Of a DNA stretch of 30,056 nt, positions 15,596-23,973 are shown piece by piece (position 1 is the first letter of the stretch; each line of letters begins with the position of its first letter). The DNA is from Bacteroidales bacterium (GTDB lineage: Bacteria; Bacteroidota; Bacteroidia; Bacteroidales; Bacteroidaceae), in the NCBI GenBank assembly GCA_004556745.1, contig SFFY01000038.1, forward strand, positions 1 through 30,056, in the 5' to 3' direction. The position numbers were made by a program, and so were the translations under genes. The notes beneath the pieces were generated by a model, which saw only the letters and a program-made list of their open reading frames with translations, had not been told where the DNA came from and did no database searches.

Positions 15596-16426
15596 ATGAA
15601 GTCTGTACGCCCTAAAAAATTTCTCGGACAACACTTTCTTAAAGACCTCCCCACAGCGCAGGCCATCGCCGATACGGTAGATGCCGCGCCCGGTCTGCCC
15701 ATTCTCGAAGTGGGTCCCGGTATGGGCGTGCTGACGCAATACCTGCTCAAAAAAGGGCGCGAGCTGAAAGTGGTGGAGATCGACTTTGAGAGCGTGGCTT
15801 ATCTGCTTAAAACCTTTCCCGAACTGGGCGACGGGCTTTTGGAAGAGGATTTCCTGCAAATGCAGCTCGACCGCACGTTCGGCGGCAGGGAGTTCGTGCT
15901 CACGGGCAACTATCCCTACAACATCAGCAGCCAAATCTTTTTCAAGATGCTCGAATACCGCCACCTTATCCCCGTGTGTACGGGCATGATACAGAAAGAG
16001 GTGGCGGAACGCCTCGCCGCCGCGCCGGGCAGCAAGGTGTACGGCATATTGAGCGTGCTGATACAATTGTGGTACGACGTGGAATATCTCTTCACCGTGG
16101 AGCCGGGCGTGTTCAATCCGCCGCCAAAGGTAAAGAGCGCGGTGGTGCGCCTCACGCGCAACGGCCGCACGGACTGCGGCTGCGACGAACGCCTGCTGCG
16201 CCGCGTGGTGAAAACGAGTTTCAACCAGCGCCGCAAGATGATGCGCGGCTCGCTCAAACCGCTCTTCGCCGCCCTCAACACGGAGCGCGCGGGCGGCAGC
16301 CAGCCCGAGGGCGTGGCGGATTTCCTCGCCCGCCCCGAAATGACGCGGCGACCCGAACAGCTCTCCGTGGAAGAGTTCATCGAACTCACTAACTGCATCG
16401 ACCGCCTGTATGGAGGCGGGGCGTAG
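15596..16426 (+). CDS. rsmA: 16S rRNA dimethyladenosine transferase
   Basis: A 276-residue SAM-dependent enzyme (KsgA) that dimethylates two adjacent adenines near the 3' end of 16S rRNA during small-subunit assembly. Visible motifs are the N-terminal K-K-F-L-G-Q-H-F-L (7-15), the SAM-binding E-V-G-P-G-M-G (38-44), and the catalytic N-Y-P-Y (105-108). The segment F-N-P-P-P-K-V-x-S-A-V follows, and a helical C-terminal domain with R-R-K-M. The size is normal. It is divergent from the flippase gene and probably monocistronic. Confidence 0.95.
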   Translation: MKSVRPKKFLGQHFLKDLPTAQAIADTVDAAPGLPILEVGPGMGVLTQYLLKKGRELKVVEIDFESVAYLLKTFPELGDGLLEEDFLQMQLDRTFGGREFVLTGNYPYNISSQIFFKMLEYRHLIPVCTGMIQKEVAERLAAAPGSKVYGILSVLIQLWYDVEYLFTVEPGVFNPPPKVKSAVVRLTRNGRTDCGCDERLLRRVVKTSFNQRRKMMRGSLKPLFAALNTERAGGSQPEGVADFLARPEMTRRPEQLSVEEFIELTNCIDRLYGGGA

Positions 16427-16519
16427 GGCAATAAAACAGGAGTTCCTACGTTTAAGAAGTATACAATAACGCGTTGGTTGAATTAGCAAGCAACCGCGCG
16501 CACAGAAAGACAACTGAAA

Positions 16520-16688
16520 GTTGTCCAAAGTTGTCCCAGTTGTCGTCATAATGAAAAAGGCAACACAGAAAATAAATGTTGTCCAAAGTTGTCCCGGTTG
16601 TCGTAAGAATAAAAACGACAACATAGACAACTAAAGACAACTCCGAGCCTGACATTCATGCGCTTAATATGACGACAACATAGACAAC
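16520..16688. repeat. GTTGTC/GACAAC repeat cluster
   Basis: A 27-bp unit at 16520-16546 recurs at 16578-16604 with one difference. A 17-bp unit (ACGACAACATAGACAAC) occurs at 16615-16631 and again exactly at 16672-16688. All are built from the word GTTGTC or its complement, so direct and inverted copies mix over about 170 bp. No gene is present and the function is unknown. Confidence 0.8.
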
Positions 16689-16818
16689 GGGGCGTATTTC
16701 ATACGCCCGCCGCACAAGATAATTTGCCTGCCATGGTTTCTGGCAGGAATATAGCGGTTAATACAGCCAACAAGTATACAATATTATATATATAGGTCTC
16801 AGGACATCAAACAATCTT
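16689..16818 (+). promoter_or_regulatory. Upstream region of rmlB with two hairpins
   Basis: Two perfect small hairpins (GGGCGTAT/ATACGCCC at 16690-16708 and CCTGCCA/TGGCAGG at 16727-16747) lie before an AT-rich tract at 16778-16794. TAATTTG near 16720 is a weak -7 candidate. No clear full promoter was found. Confidence 0.35.
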
Positions 16819-17958
16819 ATGAAAACTTATCTCGTTACTGGTGCCGCCGGCTTTATCGGCGCAAACTATTTGAAGTACATCTTGAAAAAACACGATGACG
16901 TGCGCGTGGTGGTTCTCGACCTACTCACCTACGCCGGCTACCTCGGCACGATTTCGGAAGACATAGACAACGAACGCTGCTTCTTCGTGAAAGGCGACAT
17001 TTGCGACCGCAAACTCATCGACAGCCTCTTTGCCGAATACCGCTTCGACGTGGTGGTGAACTTTGCCGCCGAGAGCCACGTGGACCGCAGCATCGAAAAT
17101 CCGCAGCTCTTCCTGCAAACCAATATTCTCGGCACGCAATGCCTCCTCGACGCCGCCCGCTCGGCATGGCAGTCGGGACGCGACGAACAGGGCTACCCCA
17201 CGTGGCGCAGCGGCGTGCGCTTCCATCAGGTTTCGACCGACGAAGTGTACGGCAGCCTCGGCGCAGAGGGCTATTTCATGGAAACAACGCCGCTCAACCC
17301 GCACAGCCCGTACAGTGCCTCCAAGACGAGTGCCGACCACATCGTGTGCGCCTACCGCGACACGTACCACATGCCCGTTTCCATAACGCGCTGCTCCAAC
17401 AACTACGGCCCGTATCAGTTCCCCGAGAAGCTCATTCCGCTGGTCATCAATAACATACTGCAAGGCAAGAAGCTCCCCGTTTACGGCGCGGGCACCAACG
17501 TGCGCGACTGGCTCTACGTTGAAGACCACTGCAAGGCCATCGACCTCGTCATCACGAAGGGCGCTAATGGCTGCATCTACAACGTGGGCGGCCACAACGA
17601 GCGGCAGAATATCCAAATCGTGAAAATCATTATCCGCACCGTGCACCAGCTCATGGAGGAACACCCGGAATACCGCACGCTCCTCGGCAAGCAGGAACGC
17701 GACGCGCAAGGCAACATCAGCATAGACTGGATCAACGAAGACCTCATCACCTTCGTAGCCGACCGCCTCGGGCACGACCAGCGTTACGGCATCGACCCCA
17801 CGAAGATTGGCAACGAACTCGGCTGGCAGCCCGAAACGACCTTTGAAGAGGGCATCGTGAAAACTATCCGCTGGAACCTCGACCACCACGACTGGGTAGA
17901 AGCCGTGAGCGGCGACGACTATCAGAATTATTACGAAAAGATGTACGGCAAACGATAG
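16819..17958 (+). CDS. rmlB: dTDP-glucose 4,6-dehydratase
   Basis: A 379-residue cytoplasmic short-chain dehydrogenase that turns dTDP-glucose into dTDP-4-keto-6-deoxyglucose, an early step toward dTDP-rhamnose and other deoxysugars. The NAD-binding T-G-A-A-G-F-I-G is at 7-14. N-F-A-A-E-S-H-V-D-R-S follows, then the catalytic T140-D141-E142 (S-T-D-E-V-Y-G) and Y165-x-x-x-K169. The downstream R-D-W-L-Y-V-E-D-H is also typical. It is slightly longer than most RmlB proteins. The other rhamnose genes (rmlA, rmlC, rmlD) are not in this window, so it stands alone here. Confidence 0.94.
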   Translation: MKTYLVTGAAGFIGANYLKYILKKHDDVRVVVLDLLTYAGYLGTISEDIDNERCFFVKGDICDRKLIDSLFAEYRFDVVVNFAAESHVDRSIENPQLFLQTNILGTQCLLDAARSAWQSGRDEQGYPTWRSGVRFHQVSTDEVYGSLGAEGYFMETTPLNPHSPYSASKTSADHIVCAYRDTYHMPVSITRCSNNYGPYQFPEKLIPLVINNILQGKKLPVYGAGTNVRDWLYVEDHCKAIDLVITKGANGCIYNVGGHNERQNIQIVKIIIRTVHQLMEEHPEYRTLLGKQERDAQGNISIDWINEDLITFVADRLGHDQRYGIDPTKIGNELGWQPETTFEEGIVKTIRWNLDHHDWVEAVSGDDYQNYYEKMYGKR

Positions 17959-17986
17959 ACCGGACTGCCGGAGTCTTTCATATATT

Positions 17987-18096
17987 AGTAGACGAGTGTA
18001 CAAGTAAACAAGTAGACGAGACAAGTCACTCATAGAAATGTTGTATGGCAAAACATACTTGTCTCGTTTACTTGTCTACTCGTTTACTTGTTTACT
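17987..18096. repeat. Octamer tandem repeats forming a long inverted repeat, locus 2
   Basis: The left arm (17987-18026) and right arm (18057-18096) are each 40 bases, made of AGTARACR-type octamers in opposite orientation. The inner ends are identical inverted words (AGACAAGT/ACTTGTCT). A 30-base centre contains a further small stem (ATGTT/AACAT). The structure follows rmlB and precedes the lipoprotein gene; a transcript would form a long hairpin. The octamer also occurs at 11273-11307. Confidence 0.85.
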
Positions 18097-18115
18097 AAAA
18101 TCGTTCACGCAGAGC

Positions 18116-18478
18116 ATGAAATACTCCCTGCATTTATTATTCATATTGACGATACTGGCTGCTTGCTCGGGCGAAGACCGCTCGGGCGAGCAGCCTTTTC
18201 CTCCCACGGTGGCGGCGATAGGCTGCACTGTGGAGGGAAACATTGCCACGCTCAAAGCCTGCGTCACCTCGTCGCCCAATAGCAGCCTGAAGCAATGCGG
18301 CTTCAATTACGGCAACGACACGCTGCGCCTCGAGGCGAAAGCCGCCGAGCCGGCCGTGGAATTCTCGGCGCAGACACGCGAGCTGGAAGCCGGCCGCTAC
18401 TTTGCCATCCCTTACGCCCAAAACGGCGTAGGGACTACCAAGGCCGACACTATGTGGTTTGAAATACCCGCCAATTAA
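18116..18478 (+). CDS. Small lipoprotein with FN3-like fold
   Basis: A 120-residue predicted lipoprotein. The signal sequence runs M-K-Y-S-L-H-L-L-F-I-L-T and ends at the lipobox L-A-A-C, with the acylated Cys near 17. The mature part has the strand pattern of a fibronectin-III-like domain common in Bacteroidetes surface proteins, ending with an A-x-N-x-V-G-T motif. The frame is open from 18038, but the upstream part is translated octamer repeat and the ATG at 18116 gives a proper signal. The next gene, a GH2 enzyme, starts 15 bases after the stop, so the two are probably co-transcribed. No specific function is known. Confidence 0.72.
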   Translation: MKYSLHLLFILTILAACSGEDRSGEQPFPPTVAAIGCTVEGNIATLKACVTSSPNSSLKQCGFNYGNDTLRLEAKAAEPAVEFSAQTRELEAGRYFAIPYAQNGVGTTKADTMWFEIPAN

Positions 18479-18493
18479 AACTATACCATATTT

Positions 18494-21400
18494 ATGAAAC
18501 TCAACCTTAAATCTATGCTTGCCGCCGCGCTCTGCGCGTTGGCTTTTTCGTTTTTCACGCCTACAGCCGTGGCGCAAAACTATGTGCGCGGCATGCTCTA
18601 TCATCTTTCTTCCGCCAAATATCCCGACCGCGTGCTGAGCTACGATGCGCAGAGCGGCGCGGCCGTGCTTGAAAAGGCCGATGCAGCCGAAGCGCGGCAG
18701 CACTGGACGCTCAGCGAGTTGTCCGGCTCATGGCGCATCATCAATCCCTTCTCCAACCAGGCCGTGCGCATCGATGCCGACAACGTGACCACGGGCGAGA
18801 ACAACGGTTCCGACGAAGCGCAACTTTGGAAAACCGAAGCCATTGACGGCGGCGTGCTCCTCGTGCCCACCAACCGCCCCGACGTGGCAGCGAGCGTGGA
18901 CAAGAGCGGCACGCGCCTCGTGCTTATCTCCAAGGATAAAGCCAAAGCCGACAAGGCGGCGCGCTTCCTCGTGAAGCAGGCGGCAGCCTCGGGCTTCGAT
19001 GATGCCCTGACCTACCAAATACGCAGCGTAGGGCAGCCCGGCGTGGTGCTCGGCAACGGCGACTCGGGCGAGAACAACGCCAAAATCGTTGGAGAGCAGC
19101 CCGATAAGGAAAACCGAGGGCAATATTGGAATATCAAGATGACTGACCTCAACTGCCGCGTGGTTGAAAACGCTTTCTACGGACAGAACTTCGACGACGG
19201 CGGCGACAATGCCTCCATCGACTATTTGCTGCAATGGCCGGCAACAGCAGGCGTGTGGAACAACGCAAAGTTCCTCTTCGAGCCGGTAGCCGGCCAGACG
19301 GGCGTTTACATCATCCGCTCGGCTGCAAAGGCAAAGGACGGCAAGATGTATGCGCTCAAAGACGGCGTGCTGAAAAGCGTGGCTTACGATGCCGCCGACA
19401 AGAACGCATGGTTTACTTTCGCGCAAATTGAAAAACCGAAGATACAGGCACCCTACTGGGAAGACGAGACCATCTTCGCTGAAAACAAAGAGCCGGGCGT
19501 GGCCTTCTACATGCCTTACGAAAGCGAAGCTGCCATGCTCGCCGACAGGGATTACTACGACACGCCTTGGACCACGCCTGTCAATAGCCGCTACCTCTCG
19601 CTCAACGGAACCTGGAAATTCAACTTCTGCGCCGAACTGCAGAAACGCCCCACGGATTTTTATAAAGACGGCTACGACGTGTCGGCATGGGACACCATTC
19701 CTGTTCCGTCCAACTGGGAAATGCTCGGCTACGACCGCCCGCTATATTGCAACGTGGAGTATCCCCACTCCAATACGCCGCCTTACATCAAGGCCCGCCC
19801 CGGCTTCAACGACGGCGGCAAGAACTACGCCATCAATCCCGTTGGCTCTTACGTGCGCGAGTTCAGCGTGCCCGCCGACTGGGACGGCCGCCGCACGATT
19901 ATCCACTTCGGCGGCATCTACTCCGCTGCCTTCGTATGGCTCAACGGCCAGTACGTGGGTTACACGCAGGGCGCGAACAATGTGGCAGAGTTCGACCTCA
20001 CGCCTTACCTGAAAGCCGGCACTAACAACCGCCTCGCCGTGCAGGTGATACGCTGGAGCGACGGCTCTTACCTGGAATGTCAGGATATGTTCCGCATGTC
20101 GGGCATCTACCGCAACGTATATATATATAATGTACCGAAGGTGAGCGTGCGCGACCATTATCTCACCTCCACTCTTACCAACGGCCGCAAAGACGCTACG
20201 CTCCACGCAAGTTTTCTCTTCGACGGCATTTGGGACGGCGGCAAGAACCTTGCGAAGAAGTCGCTGAAAATTTCGGTTTACGACCCCGCAGGGCAACTTG
20301 TCTACGAAAACAATGCCGCCGGCGAGGCACACGAAGCCAGGAAAGGCGAGGCATATTGGAACTGCGCCCCCATTCAGTTGAAGAACGTGCAGTTGTGGAG
20401 CGCGGAGCAACCTAACCTCTACACCGTGCGCGTGGTACAGAAAGACGAAAACGGCAAAGAGGAAATGGCATTCTCTACAAAATACGGCTTCCGCGACATC
20501 GAAATCAAGAATTCCTTGGTCTACATCAACGGCCAGCGCGTGTTCTTCAAAGGCGTGAACCGCCACGACACCGACCCCGAGCGCGGTCGCGCCGTGACCA
20601 ACGAGACGATGCTGCGCGACGTGCTGCTGATGAAGCAGAACAACATCAACACCGTGCGCACCAGCCATTATCCCAACAACGCCCGTATGTATGCGATGTT
20701 CGACCATTACGGACTCTACTGCGTGTGCGAAGCCGACCTCGAAGACCATGCCAACCAAAGTATTTCAGACCGCAAGTCGTGGATTCCTTCGTTCGTGGAC
20801 CGCATCGACCGCATGGTGCTGCGTGACCGCAACCACCCCTCCGTCGTGATGTGGAGCCTCGGCAATGAAGCCGGTAACGGCGAAAACTTCCGTGCCTGCT
20901 ACGACGCTGCAAAAAAACTCGACAACCGCCCCGTGCACTACGAAGGCACGCGTTCCAACGGCAACTATGGCGGCGGCCGCTTCTCGGATTTCTATTCAAA
21001 GATGTACCCCGGCATGGCGTGGATGAAGCAAAACACGAGCAACCTCGACAAGCCGATGTTTATCTGCGAATATGCCCACGCTATGGGCAACGCCATCGGC
21101 AACCTCAAGGAATATTGGGACATTATCGAGAGTTCCAACTCCTGCATCGGCGGCTGCATTTGGGACTGGGTGGACCAAGCCATCTACGAACCGCTCGAAC
21201 TGAAAAAAGGCATACGTCGCCTGCACACGGGCTACGATTTCCCCGGCCCGCATCAGGGCAACTTCTGCAGCAACGGCGTGATTCCCGCCACGCGCGAGGA
21301 AAGCGCGAAGTTGGCAGAGGTGAAAGCGGCGCATCAGTTCGTGAAATTCCTCGTGCAGCCCGTTTCCGAAGACAAGCAAACGGTGGAAGTGCGCCTTACC

Positions 21401-22531
21401 AACGCCTATGCGTTCCAGGATTTGAGTGCTTTCGACTTTGTGTACGAGGTAGTACATCAGGGAAACATCGTGGCCACCAAGCGGATAAAGTTGCCCGCCG
21501 TTTTGCCCGGAGCCACTCACGACCTCAGCATCAAACTGCCCAAGGTGAATTTGAAGAAAGCCCGCGCCAAGGGCGAAGAAGTGCTGCTCAACCTGCGCGT
21601 GGTGTATCGTGAAGCGCAGACGTTCTGCCCCGCCGGTCATGAGGTGGCTCATCATCAGGCCACCCTGCTCAATCGCGGCAACCTGACCGCACTGGCCACT
21701 TCGCAGAAATCGCTTAATGCCAAGACAGACGAAACGGCAAAAGAATGGCGTTTCACCTCCGACAAGATTAAGGCCGTCTTCTCCAAAGAAACGGGCGAAC
21801 TTACCGAACTTACCCTGGACGGACACAATATTATATATAAGGGCGAGGGCTTCCGCTACGACAACCATCGCTGGATAGAAAACGACCGCTTTGGCAACAC
21901 CGACAACGGACTGGCGAAAAAGGCCGACTTCAAGTTTGAACTGAAAGACGGACTCTTTGTCATCACCACCCGCCGCGACGGCTCGCTCTGCGCCACGGAC
22001 ATCGTCTATACCATCGCGCCGCAAGGCATCATGGACATCGACGCCACCTTTAGGCCGAAGAGCGACGCACTGCGCCGCGCCGGTCTTGTGTGTGGCATCG
22101 ACAGCACGCTCAAAAATGTGGACTATTACGCCTACGGTCCTTGGGAGAACTATTGCGACCGCAAGGACGGCGTGCTGATTGGCCGCTACTCGGCAACAGT
22201 CGGCACGATGTCCGAACGCTACATCAAGCCGCAAACAACCGGCGGACGCGAAGCCCTGCGCGAACTTGTCCTTTCGGACGGCAAAGGCTTCGGCGTGAAG
22301 ATTGAGACGGAGGGCGAAGTGTCCTTCTCTGCCCTACCCTACACCGACGCCGACCTGATGAACACGCAGCACGCTTGGGAACTTACGCCCCGTCCCTATA
22401 CCGTGCTCCACCTCGATGCCCGCCATCGCGGCGTGGGTAATGCTTCCTGCGGACAGGACGTAGACACGTTGCCGCAATACCGCGTACCCAAAGAAAAGCA
22501 GCATTACAAACTGCGCATTTCGGCGAAATAA
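18494..22531 (+). CDS. Large secreted beta-galactosidase, GH2
   Basis: A 1345-residue exported GH2 enzyme of the LacZ type. The signal peptide is 1-28 (ending A-V-A-Q). Residues about 29-318 are an N-terminal extension with ricin-like or beta-trefoil-style repeats. The GH2 sugar-binding domain (about 322-555), an Ig-like domain (about 560-690) and the catalytic barrel (about 690-975) follow. The barrel carries G-V-N-R-H near 687-691, acid/base Glu792 in S-L-G-N-E-A-G, and nucleophile Glu859 in I-C-E-Y-A-H-A-M-G-N. The C-terminal part (about 1000-1335) matches LacZ domain 4/5 style. It removes terminal beta-galactose from glycans outside the cytoplasm. It follows the small lipoprotein closely. 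The extension makes it longer than the roughly 1000-residue norm. Confidence 0.92.
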   Translation: MKLNLKSMLAAALCALAFSFFTPTAVAQNYVRGMLYHLSSAKYPDRVLSYDAQSGAAVLEKADAAEARQHWTLSELSGSWRIINPFSNQAVRIDADNVTTGENNGSDEAQLWKTEAIDGGVLLVPTNRPDVAASVDKSGTRLVLISKDKAKADKAARFLVKQAAASGFDDALTYQIRSVGQPGVVLGNGDSGENNAKIVGEQPDKENRGQYWNIKMTDLNCRVVENAFYGQNFDDGGDNASIDYLLQWPATAGVWNNAKFLFEPVAGQTGVYIIRSAAKAKDGKMYALKDGVLKSVAYDAADKNAWFTFAQIEKPKIQAPYWEDETIFAENKEPGVAFYMPYESEAAMLADRDYYDTPWTTPVNSRYLSLNGTWKFNFCAELQKRPTDFYKDGYDVSAWDTIPVPSNWEMLGYDRPLYCNVEYPHSNTPPYIKARPGFNDGGKNYAINPVGSYVREFSVPADWDGRRTIIHFGGIYSAAFVWLNGQYVGYTQGANNVAEFDLTPYLKAGTNNRLAVQVIRWSDGSYLECQDMFRMSGIYRNVYIYNVPKVSVRDHYLTSTLTNGRKDATLHASFLFDGIWDGGKNLAKKSLKISVYDPAGQLVYENNAAGEAHEARKGEAYWNCAPIQLKNVQLWSAEQPNLYTVRVVQKDENGKEEMAFSTKYGFRDIEIKNSLVYINGQRVFFKGVNRHDTDPERGRAVTNETMLRDVLLMKQNNINTVRTSHYPNNARMYAMFDHYGLYCVCEADLEDHANQSISDRKSWIPSFVDRIDRMVLRDRNHPSVVMWSLGNEAGNGENFRACYDAAKKLDNRPVHYEGTRSNGNYGGGRFSDFYSKMYPGMAWMKQNTSNLDKPMFICEYAHAMGNAIGNLKEYWDIIESSNSCIGGCIWDWVDQAIYEPLELKKGIRRLHTGYDFPGPHQGNFCSNGVIPATREESAKLAEVKAAHQFVKFLVQPVSEDKQTVEVRLTNAYAFQDLSAFDFVYEVVHQGNIVATKRIKLPAVLPGATHDLSIKLPKVNLKKARAKGEEVLLNLRVVYREAQTFCPAGHEVAHHQATLLNRGNLTALATSQKSLNAKTDETAKEWRFTSDKIKAVFSKETGELTELTLDGHNIIYKGEGFRYDNHRWIENDRFGNTDNGLAKKADFKFELKDGLFVITTRRDGSLCATDIVYTIAPQGIMDIDATFRPKSDALRRAGLVCGIDSTLKNVDYYAYGPWENYCDRKDGVLIGRYSATVGTMSERYIKPQTTGGREALRELVLSDGKGFGVKIETEGEVSFSALPYTDADLMNTQHAWELTPRPYTVLHLDARHRGVGNASCGQDVDTLPQYRVPKEKQHYKLRISAK

Positions 22532-22563
22532 TATTTTTTAGGGAAGACGACCTGTTACGAATA

Positions 22564-23973
22564 ATGCCAATCCTCCCCGATAAATTTCAGAAAAACATGA
22601 ATTGCCTGCTGGGCGCAGACCGCGCCCGGCAGCTTTTTGAAGCATTGGACGATGACACCGCGCCCGTAAGCGTAAGGTTCAATCCGCTCAAAGGCGGAGC
22701 CGTCGCGAAGGCGGGGCTGCCCGTCGCAGAGTCCGTGCCCTGGTGCGCCGACGGCTTTTACCTCTCGGAGCGGCCGCAGTTTACGTCCGACCCCTTGATC
22801 CACGCCGGGGCGTACTACGTGCAGGAGGCCTCATCGATGTTCATCGCACAGGCATTCAAGCAGATAGACTTCACGCCGCGCCGCGTGCTCGACCTCTGCG
22901 CCGCTCCCGGCGGCAAGAGCACCCTGTGGCGCGCACTGCTGCCCGACGATGCCCTGCTCGTGGCCAACGAACCGATTCGTCCCCGCGCCAACATTCTTGC
23001 CGAAAACCTGACAAAATGGGGGCATCCCAATGTAATTGTCTCCAATGCCTATGCCGACGGCTTCGCACCCCTGCATGGTTTCTTCGATGTGATAGCGACC
23101 GACGTGCCGTGTTCGGGAGAGGGTATGTTCCGAAAGGACAGCGCCGCCCGCGATGAGTGGACCGACGGCAGTCCGTCGGCGTGCGCCGCGCGGCAGTGGG
23201 ACATCGTGAGCACGGTGTGGCCCGCGCTGCGCCAGGGCGGCTACCTCGTGTACAGCACCTGCACGTTCAACCGCGAGGAAAACGAAGACATGGTGTGGCG
23301 CATCGTAAAAGAACTCGGCGCAGAGCCAGTTGCCATCGACTGTCCCGACGAGTGGAACATCGAGGGCGACCTCACGGGGCGCGGTCTGCCTGTGAACCGC
23401 TTCTTGCCGGGACGCACGCGCGGCGAGGGCCTGTTCCTTTGCCTGCTACGCAAGACTGCCGAAGCGCCCCAGCCGCGGGAGGGGAAGGCAGACAGAAAAA
23501 AAGGCGCGGCAGCCGCGAAAGCGAAAACCGACAAGGCGGCGATTGCGCTCGCCGGGCAATGGCTCGCTGAGACGGAGGCGTTTGAAATAGAGGCTGACCA
23601 CGACGGCAACCTCCGTGCCCTGCCGAAATCGACGGCGCAAGATATGCGCCGCGTGGCGGCCGCCGTGCGTACGCTCTCGCTCGGCGTGACCTTGGCTCAA
23701 CCCAAGGGGCGCGACCTCATACCTTGCCACGCCTTGGCGCTCTGCACCGCCCTGCGCCGCGAAGCCTTCCCGAACATGGAACTGACGCGCGAGGAGGCCT
23801 TGCGCTATCTGCACCGAGAAGCCATCACTCCGCCCGACGCATCGCTGCGCGGCTATGCCTTAGTCACTTATCAGGGCTTCACCCTCGGTTTCGCAAAGGC
23901 ATTGGCAGGACGCGCCAACAACCTTTACCCGAAAGAGTGGCGCATCAGGACAGATTATTTGCAAAACACATGA
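22564..23973 (+). CDS. RsmF-like rRNA m5C methyltransferase (NOL1/NOP2/Sun family)
   Basis: A 469-residue SAM-dependent RNA cytosine-5 methyltransferase. The SAM motif D-L-C-A-A-P-G-G-K-S-T begins near 110. The two family cysteines are C183 in D-V-P-C-S-G-E-G-M-F and C233 in Y-S-T-C-T-F. The C-terminal third, after a Lys/Ala-rich linker near 310-330, resembles the RsmF RNA-binding and PUA-like domain. 16S rRNA is the likely target by homology, but the exact nucleotide cannot be fixed. It begins 32 bases after the beta-galactosidase and its stop overlaps the start of prmA (ATGA), so the two methyltransferases are translationally coupled. Confidence 0.88.
   Translation: MPILPDKFQKNMNCLLGADRARQLFEALDDDTAPVSVRFNPLKGGAVAKAGLPVAESVPWCADGFYLSERPQFTSDPLIHAGAYYVQEASSMFIAQAFKQIDFTPRRVLDLCAAPGGKSTLWRALLPDDALLVANEPIRPRANILAENLTKWGHPNVIVSNAYADGFAPLHGFFDVIATDVPCSGEGMFRKDSAARDEWTDGSPSACAARQWDIVSTVWPALRQGGYLVYSTCTFNREENEDMVWRIVKELGAEPVAIDCPDEWNIEGDLTGRGLPVNRFLPGRTRGEGLFLCLLRKTAEAPQPREGKADRKKGAAAAKAKTDKAAIALAGQWLAETEAFEIEADHDGNLRALPKSTAQDMRRVAAAVRTLSLGVTLAQPKGRDLIPCHALALCTALRREAFPNMELTREEALRYLHREAITPPDASLRGYALVTYQGFTLGFAKALAGRANNLYPKEWRIRTDYLQNT

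Noticed and set aside
16520..16604. Possible CRISPR repeat pair
   Set aside because: Only two copies of a 27-bp unit built from one hexamer, with related inverted words nearby and no cas genes.
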